This document shows, in pieces, positions 13,762 through 25,732 of a stretch of DNA of 64,000 bases. The first letter of the stretch is position 1. Each line of letters starts with the position of its first letter. The notes under the pieces are model-generated. The model searched no databases and was not told where the DNA came from. It was given only the letters and a program-made list of their open reading frames with translations. The stretch is from Zygnema cylindricum. Lineage: Eukaryota > Streptophyta > Zygnematophyceae > Zygnematales > Zygnemataceae. The stretch is taken from positions 30,703-94,702 of the forward strand of contig JBBHKE010002535.1 in the NCBI GenBank assembly GCA_037447655.1. The letters are read 5' to 3'. The position numbers and the translations under genes are program-made.

Positions 13762-16636
13762 TAAAGAGAGAGAAAAAAAGTAGAAGTATTCTTACCCAAT
13801 CTGTCGGATATTATAATCGTCGTCTTGAAGCTAGAGTATATAATAGGTAATAAGACTTTCATTAAATTAAGGAATAGAGTTATGTTATTTTGTTAAGGAA
13901 TATGGTTAGGTTCGAAAGGTTATTTTCGTAGATTTGCCCACAAAATTTAACATTTGATTTGTGTAAAAAAAAACATTATAACAAAAAAACGTATAAATAA
14001 AACTTTACAAAAAATTATGGAAACAAACAAAAAAACACCATTTTCTCTCGTTTTGTTTCTCTTTCTTTTTCATCTCATATTACTCCCCTCTCTTGCTATC
14101 CTTCCCCAAATCCTTTTTATTTAACCTTTCAACTCACGTTTTCTCGTTTCACTGAGCGACTCTAACGAATGTGCGTTCAGCAACGAATGTCCGTTCAGCG
14201 AAAGAGAATATGCACAGTATGAGGAGAGTATGTAGAAGCTTTGCAAAATTATTATGAATGTATGCGACTAAAAAATGATCTTTATGATCGTAGTTCCATA
14301 TAATATAACATTAGCTTAATCTGTTACTTAACCTTTTACCTAACATTTTCTCATATCAATGAGAAAAAAGCGAAAGAAACATAGACCTATATACGTGGCG
14401 TTAGTTGAAATGGTCATATCCTCGCTTCCATTCTTAGAAAAAGTGCAAAAAGTAAGGGTTAGAGTAGTTTCATTTTCTAAGGTGATAAGCAGCCTCACCC
14501 TTATTACGACTTTGGAAAAAGATGAAAATACATCTTTATCTTTTTTATATTTTTCCCCTTTGATTTGTGCTCCACAGGGAGGGAAAAAGAGGAGATGAGA
14601 GGAGTGGAAGGACAAAAATAGACCGTAAAGGAAAGAATCTTCCAACATTAAATGTGTGCGTCACCCATCTAATGGTAAAAAAATTGAAGTTTTAAATTAT
14701 TTTTGCTCGATTTTCACTTACATATTTGCAAGATTAACAATTCTTTCACACGCCATTGATGCGTGGCGTTGTATAAAACACGATAAATAGGCAAAAAATG
14801 AGTTTGTGTTTTGGAAAGGTACATTTTTTACAAAGTCGTACTGTTTTAAAGTGTTTATAATGCAAAGTGTTGTGTAATGATTTATTTTTCGAGGTTTAAT
14901 ATAAGAACGTTCAAACTTTTATCGAGGGGTTTTGCAAACACCCAAAAATTGAAAGGAGAGGGTGATGAAGATATGCATTCCGAAAATGATGAGGATGATG
15001 ACCACGACGAAGAGGATGAAAAAGAAGAGAGATAAGAAGCAGAGTTACACTCTCGAACAATAACTTTCTCATACATTATGACTTTCCTCGTCGTTTAGTG
15101 ATTTTCAGAGCCATAGAGTTCACTTAGTTTTCCTCCACTACTATGAAACTGCGCGTGGTGATGTAATACTCATAAATTTGACTAGAACCCACGTTTTTCC
15201 TTGTACAACATTGCACATGGGCGTAGCGCGTTGAGACGCAATGGCTTCTAAAGAATAATATTACGCTCACGGGGACTTGCGTGATGAGTTTGTCTCGTTT
15301 GTGACGTAGATTTTCACGTTTCCAACGTGTCTATTGAAAATTTCCTCTTCAATTGTGTGCGAAAACCAGTCAAATTTACGGGTCCTATGAGTCCTCTACC
15401 TGACTTTATTAGTGATTTTCACCTTTTTTGTCTTATTTGCTAGTCAACAAACAGAAGATAGAGCTCTCCTCGAATGAAGCATGTTGGCCGATTGGCGAGG
15501 CCCCTTATTCATTCTATCAAGGAATCCATTCCTCATCGATGATCTCTCAGAATGTGGACTTGAGATCTAATCCACATCTACGATCTTCGAGGGTGTGGAC
15601 TAGAGTTTGTTAGGGTTATGGGTAGCCATGCATTATAATTTCTTCCATTCGCGGATATTCATCTTTGGTAAATACGCTTGGTTCTAGAGGTTATCGTTTT
15701 GTTACCGTTGCCTTTTGGTATGTGTATTATATGATTTGATATCTTTTGGATTTTGTAGTCTTTAAATGTTTTATTTCTTGTTTTTTTTACTCATTTTATA
15801 CCTTCATGGTGTCTTCCATTTTGGAATAGGTTTGTAGTCATATCTTGTAAGTATGTTTTTTTTAGGTGGTTATTCGCTTCGTTATTGCTAATTTATTTCA
15901 TTTTTATTTTATGCGTTGATCTCTTTTAGATTTTGTGATATTTTAATTTTTAATTTTGCCCTTGTTATATCTAGATGGTTTTATTTGAATGCACGTTTTG
16001 GAAATAAAATTCCATTTCATGACAAAATTAGCGACAATTTTAGGACTATAATTTTTAGTGGCATCGTGTATTTTTTGGGTTTTGTGAAATTGTGACTTCA
16101 TGCCCACTTCTGATGTTGTCGCCGTCATTAATTTCTAAACTTTTTGCCTTGGATTCTCGATTTCGTTTTTTTCTCTCCTCACTTGATCTGCCATCAAACT
16201 TAGCCTTGAGGCAAAAAAAAAAAAAAAAAAAAAAAATCGATTAACAGTATGTTTCATTCCAAAAATTAGGTAAGAGGTAAGGTAATATTATGAGGAAAGC
16301 GGAGAGGCGACAATGACATAGACTTTTGCAAATGACCCATGAACTAAAGTGGGGGTATAAGACCCTTGCATTTTTTTAAGTAAATTAGTGACGGCCAAGA
16401 AACAAAAATAACGTATTCTCTCTCTAATGATGTTCAAATACGTATTGACCGCGCGTAAGCTTTTTCTTATTTGATTTTCCAAATGTTACTTCAACTAAAT
16501 TAACTCTCTAGTGGATTTGGGTTAAAGTTTGAAGATGAGCTCGTATCACGCGGTACAGGGTCTAAACGAGGAAGACGCTAAATTGAAGTAGATTAAAAGT
16601 TTAAAGATCATGTAATTTGTAGTATGGTTTTTACTA
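11291..16636. repeat. Block R, left copy (long dispersed repeat)
   Basis: This 5.3-kb stretch corresponds, inverted, to 33.7-39.1 kb and in part to 41.3-44 kb. Anchor pairs: 11510-11700 with 38500-38720; 12000-12650 with 38200-38470; the (GA)n tract with the (CT)n tract at 36624-36806; 14340-14650 with 35700-36010; 14880-15080 with 35290-35500; 15590-15720 with 34660-34800; 16240-16640 with 33790-34110. A second internal direct repeat (about 11560-11990 and 12280-12560) is built of TTATTCATCAAAAACTC and GAGACGAGAG words. No conserved coding frame survives in all copies, so its nature is unknown. It could be a large non-autonomous transposon or a decayed one. Confidence 0.6.
13687..13758. repeat. 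(GA)n microsatellite
   Basis: About 36 uninterrupted GA dinucleotides lie within a longer purine-rich strand. It is the left-arm counterpart of the (CT)n tract at 36624-36806, which has expanded to more than twice the length. Confidence 0.95.
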
Positions 16637-17273
16637 GTGTGATGTGTCGGGTCAAAAGTTATCGCGATAAAACCGATACCGATAATTGGCGATCACTCAA
16701 CGGTGAGGGGTCTTGGCATATTTCTCCGGAACCATCAATTTTTTTATCGCCAATAATTGTAAAAAGTATAGTATACTACACCGTGAATCGTTATTAGCCT
16801 TATGTACGCTATATCGGCACCCCAAAATTTTGACATTGATACCTTAAATATAATAAATTACACTATTTAAGGACATGGACCATAATCTGCCACGTCTCTT
16901 GGCACTAAATTAGAATGAATGATGCCATTTTTTTCTTTACACTAATAATTTCTATACGCTAATAACGATTCAAGGTGTATATCATAGTACTTTATACTAT
17001 ATTGTGCTATATTTTACATATTATGTAGTATGGCATGCCACATCATGGTGTTGGTAACAAAGCAGGATAAGTGAGCGGTCTACACCTTATACTTCTCACG
17101 GATCATTATCGGGCCCGATATCGGGACCGGTATTTATCAGTAATCGATGGCGAGACATCGCTTTCTTAAAGCAATAATCCGTGACCGATATACTAGACCA
17201 TTTTATAGGCTATCGGTAGGTCAAAAAAAGGTACATATCTTGTTCTCGGCAAATGGTTACCGATACACAACAC
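16637..17273. mobile_element. TIR element with GTGTTGTGTATCGG ends
   Basis: The left end reads GTGTGATGTGTCGGGTCAAA and the right end, reversed, reads GTGTTGTGTATCGGTAACCA. The interior carries ATCGCGATAAAACCGATACC and many TATCGG words and no coding frame. A MITE is nested at 16777-16979. Without the nested MITE it is about 430 bp. Related copies, inverted, are at 40011-41342 and (one end) 33700-33800, and another is at 48080-48560. It is probably a non-autonomous DNA transposon. I cannot assign a superfamily because the target duplication is not clear. Confidence 0.5.
16777..16979. mobile_element. MITE, TACACCGTGAATCG ends, nested
   Basis: A 203-bp element begins TACACCGTGAATCGTTATTA and ends with its inverted complement TAATAACGATTCAAGGTGTA, differing at one base. 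It is inserted inside the GTGTTGTGTATCGG-type element. The ATTTAAGG and TTAGAATGAATGATGCC words inside also occur in the copy at 21370-21620, which confirms a shared family. No coding capacity. Confidence 0.75.
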
Positions 17274-17897
17274 CAGTTTTCCCAGATTTTAGGTTACATT
17301 TTAGAAGATAACGACAAAAAACCCCCCTGTTTTGACACGTGGACAGCCACAGTCTCCTCCGCTTTCGATGCCTGGAGAAGGGGCTTACCGACCATGCCCA
17401 ACACATGATAACCGACAAGTCTTGTTCTGCAATTTGCATCCAATGGCCAAGCCCGCACGTCTGTCACAATCACTAACAGCCTGTCCCTTTACCGTAGTCA
17501 TCGTTCTGTCAACACTTGCACCGTTACACGGTTTCGCCGTCAATTTAAACTTCAACGCTTCGTCCGTACATAGCAACTGCGGACTTGCGTGTCCATCTGT
17601 CTTTCTGAAAACATGACAACAATGGATGGCCCGATTCCAAGCAAACCTCAGCCTGATGAGCTCATCCGTTTTCATCCGTACAATCATATTTCCAAAGTAC
17701 CAAACCGTACACAGATGACCATTGAGTAATCGGAAAGTGATGCGTGTGTCACGTAACACTTCCACGATGGAAGTTCCATCTCCAATCACGTTAGTGAAAG
17801 TTCTCCCTTGGTCTTCCCTCTACAGATTATACTTCCGAAAGGTTCCAGACTTCCAGTGTTGTAGCTTGTTACCTTTGCTGACAGTAGGTTGGCGCCC
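17274..17897 (+). promoter_or_regulatory. 5' flank of ANTH gene copy 1, conserved in both arms
   Basis: From 17460 to 17897 the sequence matches 32711-33150 in inverted orientation. From 17274 to 17460 it matches 39880-40010, because the right arm is interrupted after about 33150. The stretch just before the ATG contains TTGTTACCTTTGCTGACAG, which could be a 3' splice site of a leader intron or plain leader. A 134-codon frame on the minus strand is interrupted by stops in the right-arm copy, so I do not treat it as a gene. Confidence 0.45.
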
Positions 17898-20837
17898 ATG
17901 GCTGAGCAGGCATGGACCGAAGCTGACTTGCTGCCTGCCAATACGCGAATAGCGTGTATTCCGCAGAAGGACGCCGAGGCTCTGAAATACGAAGTGGAAG
18001 CAGTGACCAGTGGGAGCAGCGAGGCTCCCTCTGAGCAGCAAATACGGCGTTTGTTGTCTGCAGGTTCGCAGTCATGGGACCACTTGTGGTATTTCGTGGA
18101 CACTTTAGGGAAAAGGCTGAAAGGCACATCGGACTGGTCAACGGCAGTCAAAGGTACGGAAAACCTGGGCGAGAAGCTCTTGAGATCGTGTTGGAAAGTA
18201 GTTTGGGAAGACGTTAGGCAAAGATTTTTGAAAGACGGTTTTTTTTTTTTTTTGTTCGTTCCTTTTTTTTTTTATATCGAAGCGATTGCATTCGTTCATA
18301 GAAATTTCGTTATGCTGTCACTCTTTAGTTTTTCTATGTTCCATGTCCAATTGTAATTCCGTTTTTCTTCTCTGGTGTATGGGAAATTAAAAAATTGAGC
18401 GTGATCTCCCTTGGTCCAACTGTGTAGATGCTGAAATGGACATCGGATTTTTTTTGTTTTTTCTGAAATGAAGCTTTCTGTTTCATTTTCGTACCACTAA
18501 AGATTTGAGAGTGGTTTAATTTTTCCTATCTGGTTTATCACTCGAAAGGCGTCATGTGCTTGAAGAGCACTCTTTAAGTTTGCAGGCCATAATCTAATCA
18601 GAAGAAAATCTCCTGTAATCCTGTAAACAATGTTCGTCAATTCTATCCACCTTTCTCAACTTATTTGTGTTTTCGACATTAGTATAATTTTGTTTTGTCA
18701 TTGTCTTTACCTGTGTATTATAACCATAGTAGGGTTCCTAAAATTGTTGGGACGGTTCTCGAGCCCGTCGGCATATCAAATGCAAGTGTGACGTCTATTT
18801 ATGCTGGCGGTAGATGTTTGGCGGTTTGAAGCATTTTTTAGGAATTTTTAGGATTTTTTAGGGATCTGCGTGTTAATATGTTTCACGGTTTCTGAATTCC
18901 TTTTTAACGCAGTTATTACTTATAAGCCACAACTAATAATAGTACGGCCAAGAACCCAACGGTTCTGGTTTGTCGGGGCGCTCTTTCAATTTTAAGACGG
19001 GTTTCCATATCTTTGTGTGGTTGTAGCTGTGCATTTAGAATTTTTCCTTGTCGATTTAATTTTTCGATAGCGGTTTTTATCATTCTACTATTGCTGACAT
19101 TTCAAGTAATTTTTCCTCTTGTATGTCCTCTTTTCAGGGCTTCTCCTTTTGCAACAGCTGCTGCGCTGTGGAAGCCAAGCAGTGGAGAAGGACCTTTTAG
19201 AAATGTTCGACTCCTCCAGTACGGGCGGCCCATCCATTTTAGACCTCCAGCTGATTGCCTACTCCTTTGTAGCCCGACCTGGTCTCACTTCAAAAAACCA
19301 AACAGCATTTGTTAGAGCGTACGCCCTCTTTGTCTTTGAACGGATAAAGTGTGCTAAGGTTATAAACCTCGTGGGTTGGGCTCGACGGCCGAAAGTGGAT
19401 GGGGCAGAAGCAAGTCGAGGGGGTAGTCTTGGAAAGGCTTACTGGAAGGAGCAGAGGTCAGAGACGCTGCTGAGGCAGGTGAATTCTTTGCAGGAGTTAT
19501 TGGAGAAACTGCTTCACTGTCAGCCTACCTCACAACACTGGGCCGGTTGTTCCATGTTAGTGAATGCCCTTGAGTTTGTTTTGAGGGACAGTTTTGACTT
19601 GTATGGCAGCGTCAACTACGCTTTGATGGAGCTGGTGGAGAGATTTGGTGGTATGAACAGAGAACAGGTGAGTGTGGAAACGAGGAACTTTGACTTTTAC
19701 GGATGTAGGTTCGGCTATTGCGTTGAACGGCGATGGTTTCTAAAGCGAATAAGCATTTTCAACTTGTTTGATAGCGCTTCATGTGAAGATGTGAAGACAG
19801 ATTGTCGAAGCTCTTTAGATGCATTTAGAGAGCAGTGGCTGGATAAATTGCCATGTAAAAACCTCAATCGTCTTTCTCCGTCGCTCTCGCTGATGTTTTG
19901 AAACTGTTGCTGTCCAATGCAGGCCTTTGATTGCCTCAGAGTTTACCGCAGAGCTGCTGATCAGGCCGAGGGTCTCGCCCTTTTGTACCATCGATTCGGG
20001 GAACTAGGCGTTGGGGAAGGTGTTACATTCCCGACTGTCACTGTCATGGGGGAATCCTACTTGCAAAACTTAGAAAACTACTTGATGGAGAATTCGTCCG
20101 ATAGAAGCGCAGGGAACCGGCCGTTGGCCGTAACTGACGGAGGAACGATGCAGCCAGTCAGGATCCCAGGGGCGCCAGAAAAGACAGATCCCGCCAAGTC
20201 AGCAGCAATCTCAGCCGCGGCGTCTCAACAGTTTGATGACACGTGGCGCGCGCTGTTTGCTACAGACAAGTACTCTACTCCCTCACAGTCTCAGCAGAAT
20301 TCACAGGCTCTTCAGGGAATAAACGGCCACAGTAATAGTCAACAGAGAATCGCATGGGACAGGTCCCTGTATAACGGAGAGTCGCAGCAATCGGGTAGAG
20401 GAGGATGGGAAGGAGCATCGGTATCGGAGCCTACTTCTCTCGTCCCTTATCTGCCCCAACCAGTCATGCCTCGAGGGTTTGATCAATTGTTATTGGACAG
20501 CCTCTATCAGGCAGCTCAGGCTCAGCGAAGGGAGTACACGGGAGTGGTGGGAGGTGGAGCTACTCCTTCGAGGACAATTCATCAATTTGGAGCCGATCCG
20601 TTTATTGCTTCAGCTAACATTCCTCCTCCTCCCTATGTTCAAATGGCGCTTAGGGCTCAACAGCAGATGGGAATGTTACTGCAGCAGAAAATGATGGCCC
20701 AACACGCGTACTATTCATCGGTGTTAAGGGGAGAGACTCCTCTGAATCATCAGCAACTGAGTAACCCTCTGTACAATTGTAGGAATGTAGACAATGTTGG
20801 AGTGCAGTACGGTAGTGTGCTTGTTCCGTATTTGTAA
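17898..20837 (+). CDS. ANTH-domain (AP180/CALM-type) clathrin assembly protein, copy 1
   Basis: Three exons, 17898-18153, 19138-19667 and 19923-20837, joined at AG/gtacgg...ttttcag and CAG/gtgagt...atgcag in matching phase, give 566 residues. The ATG at 17898 has a good context (cccATGGct). An ANTH domain spans about residues 28-320. The match to plant clathrin assembly proteins is recognisable in DLQLIAYSFVARPG, FVRAYALFVFERIKC, LLHCQPTSQHWAG and RRAADQAEGLALLYHRF. A Gln/Ser-rich disordered tail carries ADPF near residue 487, then IPPPPYVQMALRAQQQM as in plant tails; DPF motifs bind adaptor ear domains. The family recruits clathrin and cargo at the plasma membrane. Oddly, the lysines and histidine that bind PIP2 in CALM are absent (EAVTSGSSEAPSEQQ). 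AATAAA overlaps the stop codon (20837-20842). A near-identical inverted copy lies at 29768-32710. Confidence 0.88.
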
Positions 20838-21369
20838 ATAAATCAGTTACGGCAGTTTTTTTTGACCACGGCAAAGTTGTACATTCTGTAGAAAGGAGCA
20901 GGCACTGGGAACGGCAAAATACTCGGAACCTTAGGCTTGTTGTATTTGTAACTTGTATTTTTTCTGAATAATCTTTATTTTTTGTCTCGAAATTGAAAGA
21001 GTTATGTGGTTTTTGTAGTATATATATGGAAACAATAATATTCTTCGTAAAATTAGCATGATGGCAAACCATCTGAGTCCAGTTGTGCAATAAAGATAAG
21101 ATATAAGATATCCAGTAGTGTAGAAGATGGTAGCGGCGAGGTCAACGCTGGGTTTTGTAGAAAGCAATGCAGAAAAACCACCAGCATAAAACAAAAGAGA
21201 CACCATCAAAATACAGACCAAAATCGTTGCAAGCAACCGTAGGACGCAAAAATAGTAAAACCCGCGAAAGCGTCAACATGCCGCCTGAGCAGGCAGCCTC
21301 ACCTGAGCTGCGGCAAGTTCAACGACGAGCAACTAGATCAGTACACACGGTAAAGGTACCAAAGGAATC
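20838..21369 (+). other. 3' flank of ANTH gene copy 1, conserved in both arms
   Basis: Matches 29248-29767 in inverted orientation through to about 21370. A short frame at 21167-21379 (basic, containing MPPEQAASPELRQVQRRATRSVHTVK) and its right-arm equivalent at 29232-29444 are both open. The opposite strand is also open with hydrophobic residues in both copies. I do not recognise either product. The copies are recent, so conservation alone is weak evidence for coding. Confidence 0.35.
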
Positions 21370-21620
21370 TACACCGTGAATCGCTTAGTGTTAAGAAATG
21401 ATTAGTGTAAAGATACAACACCGCGAATCGTTATAAGCGTTGAGAAATTATTAGTGTAAAGAAAAAATTAGCGTCATTCATTCTAATTTAGTGCCATTAG
21501 ACGTGGCAGATTTTTGGTCAGCATCCTTAAATAGTGTAGTTTATTCTATTTAAGGTATTAATGTCAAAATTTTGGGGCGCCGATATAGAGTTCATAACGC
21601 TAATAACGATTCACGGTGTA
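21370..21620. mobile_element. MITE, TACACCGTGAATCG ends
   Basis: Begins TACACCGTGAATCGCTTAGT, with a second internal end (ACACCGCGAATCG) at about 21416, and finishes TAACGATTCACGGTGTA at 21620. The internal GTGTAAAGAAAAAATTAGCG and ATTTAAGG words are shared with the element at 16777-16979. The double left end suggests one copy inserted into, or recombined with, another. Confidence 0.65.
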
Positions 21621-22511
21621 GTGTTAATAATTCTATGTTGGGTTCAAGGGCCTTAACGCCAACAAAACATTATTGCTAATTTATCTATCTAACACAAATT
21701 TGGTTACTCATTCCCATAGTGTAGCCGCTATATCCTGTGTTCACATTATCGACGTTCTCGCGATTTGCTCCCGTTTTTACGACTGGGAATCAAATCCGAG
21801 TGCGCTTTTTCCGTAGAGACACACTTATTTGACACTTATTCGGTTCGTCTAACCGAAATAATGAAAAGTTTATTTCTACGTCTAACCATCAATGCAAAAC
21901 ACTAATAACATCCTGCTGCATAAAAATTGTGGTGACGTTTCTTTCAAGTTCAGAGGAAATAAGAGCATCAACAAAGTCGTAAGCCATTTGCGTCTTGAAT
22001 TTTTCCTAATCTAACCGCTAGAAAGGTCTTTTCGACTATTGCAGACTTGGAAGATACACTGAACAACTTTTAATGATACAAACACTGATCAGGGCCCTTA
22101 TATTGTAGTACAATTTTTTTTTCCCTTCACAACCACCTAAGTACGATTATTTTAATTTCACCTGTTTTTAACACTGGTTCACGAGATGTGTCTGTGTACT
22201 GCTCATTATTTCGCACAACATACAGATAAAGTGACAAATAACAGCACCCACAACAGACAGTGCACTTAGATTTGATTCCTAGAAACAAAGACAGGAGAAT
22301 CGCACGATTCTGATCTCACATGTGCAGATGTCCACTCTGTGACACAGACTATATCAGCTACAAAATGGGAATATGCATCCATATTCACGTTAGACGCATA
22401 AATACGTATTAACTTTAGTTAGGGTTAAGGCCTTGAACCCAAAATAGAATTGGTAAAAGCTTTTTCCTTCACTCTAAGAACTTCTTTATACTAATAGTGC
22501 TTCGCGGTTTA
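21621..22511. mobile_element. Decayed MITE-like DNA, shared by both arms
   Basis: Ends at 22511 with a GTGCTTCGCGGTTTA terminus, the counterpart of TATACCGCGAAGCACTGTTA at 27571 in the right arm. The interior holds the words GACACTTATTCGG, TTTCGCACAACATACAG and CTCACATGTGCAGATGTC, also seen at 27.7-29.1 and 39.3-39.6 kb. Reads as an older, larger member of the TACACCG-ended family. No coding frame. Confidence 0.45.
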
Positions 22512-23954
22512 CTACAAGATTTGTATAATTATATAAAAAATTGTCAAAATTGTAAAAGGTTCTACTTGGCGAAAATTGTTCCCAGAGACATCATCCACCA
22601 CAGCCTCATCTCCCTGGCTACAAAGTTGCATCTGACCAAGGTGCATCATGGTTAAAACTCAGGAAAAAAACATAACGACTGATGCAGTTCCAAAACATTA
22701 TGCTTTCAAACCAATTATCATGTACAGCTTGGTAATGCGAAAAGCAAAAAGAAAAAGTCAATACTTGCTCTTTTTTAGAAAATGGCACTTCAACTCAATT
22801 GTACACGTCAACAAAATATTAGATAGCATACTGAACTTTCTTGGAGATGCTGCTAATTTGGCACTTAGATTGCAGACAGAAACCACAGCCAAAGCCAGAA
22901 GATTCTCTCATACGAAAAACTAGGCAAGTCCTTTGAGATGGCACCCAAACCTGCTATAGATCTGCAAACTACCTCCAAGTGTTGCAACATTTCCTGCTAT
23001 TTGCACACGGTATTCTGGCAGCAAAATGAACTACTCAACATGGCTAATGCAATTTATCATTTTACTTTGAACTTTGCTGATTGCTTCATATTGGAAAGTG
23101 GACAACAAGGGACAGCCAGTGATGGGTTCTCCATAAAATTTCTGGTTTCTACAGTTAATAACCTAATTGCTCCTTTCAATAGCACTTGGCTCTTACCTGT
23201 CCAATCCTCCTTAAAATTGTAAAAACTGACATCAGAGATCTGAGAAAAACAGATTATGCCCTGTTGCAACATTGTCGAAAGAGTGACTAATGACACAAGA
23301 TAGCCATACAAAAGCAGTTCCAAATAGAACGAGACAAAAAGCTAGATAAATACCAAACAATAAATTCCTCCAAGAGAAATAGCAGAAGTCCACTGACTTC
23401 CGCTACTGACGGAATGCTTTGGGCATAGCCGGCATAGTACAAACACTGCAACAAACTTATACTATTCATGCCATCCTATGCCATTCACATAACAAGAAAC
23501 TGTCATTAAAAAGCTTAACAAAATGTTTGTGCCGAAGAATTTGTTTGACAAGAACAAGCAGGTGCATCAATGGGAATAAAAGCCACAATAACGCAGAGCA
23601 ACCATCAATGGGAGTTCAGAATGACACTGCTTGAATCTCTCTTGCAGTATTGCAGACATACTATCAATTCCTCCAATCTACATCAAAAGGAAAGAAATAC
23701 AAGCCACCCATATTCATGGATGAGCCTAAAACAGTCAAAACCCCAAAACAAGTGACAACAAGAATGGAAATTCAGCCAAGGCTCAATGACCTTGCTCGTT
23801 CTTTCAAACGAAACCCTTGAACACATTTGTACGCCGTATCATATTGCTCTCATGCAGTGCAGTACAGTGCCAGACTAACTTTGCTTTCAATTCTCCGCTA
23901 AACAACAGTCACAACCTGTCACAAGTTATTCCTCACTTAAAAGGAGGCAGCAGC
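22512..23954. repeat. Inner part of left palindrome arm (3' flank copy of RPL37)
   Basis: Corresponds, inverted, to 26806-27570. It starts at 23954 with a copy of the last six codons of RPL37 (AAASF-stop, read on the minus strand) and continues through the RPL37 3' flank. A segment at about 22950-23680 has no partner in the right arm, where the flanking words are joined, so it is an insertion on this side or a deletion on the other. Small frames at 22648-22923 and 22938-23222 are not recognisable proteins. Confidence 0.7.
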
Positions 23955-23978
23955 AGTATTACTTCTCCTTCACACCTC

Positions 23979-24795
<817 letters not shown>

Positions 24796-24845
24796 GGTTG
24801 CAAGGAAAAAATAGAAGGACAAGTCCTGGTAAGAAGGGACTGAAC

Positions 24846-24855
24846 GCCACGTGGC
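24846..24855. promoter_or_regulatory. G-box palindrome GCCACGTGGC
   Basis: A perfect CACGTG core in a ten-base palindrome lies about 50 bp upstream of the RPS15A ATG. bZIP and bHLH factors bind this element in plants; use here is inferred. Confidence 0.5.
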
Positions 24856-24892
24856 GGCTTTGACGAAGCAAAGGCAGGGAAAAAGAGCTTCG

Positions 24893-24900
24893 TTAGGGTT
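24893..24900 (-). promoter_or_regulatory. Telo-box (AACCCTAA) in the RPS15A 5' region
   Basis: TTAGGGTT on the plus strand lies about 100 bp upstream of the RPS15A start. Telo-boxes are common near the transcription start of plant ribosomal protein genes. Further TTAGGGTT words occur in RPL37 intron 2 (about 26276-26290). Confidence 0.55.
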
Positions 24901-25732
24901 ACTAGAAAGCTATGTAGAGGTGGCCATGGCTGGCGCAACGTAGAGTTCGGATCGAAGGCTGAGATTCGCCTAGCGGCCCCAGCCGGCCTATGAGTGAATC
25001 CACACCGTTCGTTGAAAGATTGATACATGACTGCCAGATATAGTGCGAATTAAACTGCAACACTGTAATACAATACGCATGTAGCAGTGCAGTGCAATGT
25101 TGCACATTTAATGCTTTTTGAGCAGCGTTCAGCGATTTCCCGTATGAAACATAACGGTAGAACAAAAGGTACTTCCAGTTATCGTTTGGGGCCCAAATGG
25201 TTTCGAACCGAACTAAACTGGTTTTCTGCGTTGTTCGGTTTCGCAAATCAACTAACAGTTTGAATCGGAGAGATTTGTTTTACTGACGGTTTGAATCGAA
25301 ATGACTTGTTTCGAACTACATGAAAAAACGACATGGTTCGGGGGTTCGATCATACTAGCCAGACCTGCGCGAAGTCAAAAGTACGTCTGCGAAAACCAGT
25401 TCCGCAGTTTTATTAACTCCAGAACAGTAATGTACTGTAGCTGGCATGAAGAAACCGTTAAACAGCGCAGCGACAGAAACTCTATCGCATACTGCGCTTA
25501 CGACGTTTTGTGACATCGCTAATTGTGCATCACCGTTAGATCCTGGATCACACGCACCATGCCATCATCGTAATGATTGATTGTTCAGTCAGGACAAAAC
25601 GACGTCGTGCGAAGATTTGCGACCAATTTGCGTCGCACACACTCTCCTCTTTCCCAATGCCTGCCGCCATGGCATTCCTTTCTCACCCTCGGAAGTGCCG
25701 CTCGTGCAGGCCTTCATCCGGACCTTGCAGCC

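Larger units (their letters stand above)
24796..25732. promoter_or_regulatory. Bidirectional intergenic region RPS15A/RPL37
   Basis: 937 bp separate the two divergent start codons. Besides the G-box and telo-box near RPS15A I see no gene. Paired open frames at 25570-25870 on several strands overlap the RPL37 leader and first intron and are not proteins I recognise. Shared regulation of the two ribosomal genes is plausible but inferred from position only. Confidence 0.5.

Noticed and set aside
17385-17789. 134-codon minus-strand frame upstream of ANTH copy 1
   Set aside because: The near-identical right-arm copy (32820-33140) has stops in this frame, so it is not under coding constraint.
19668-19901. 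Read-through of ANTH exon 2 past 19667
   Set aside because: A consensus donor (CAG/gtgagt) and the in-phase exon 3 acceptor at 19922 restore the family sequence; the read-through residues do not match the family.
25330-25380. tRNA-like GGGGGTTCGATC word
   Set aside because: No acceptor stem, D-arm or anticodon arm can be built around it.
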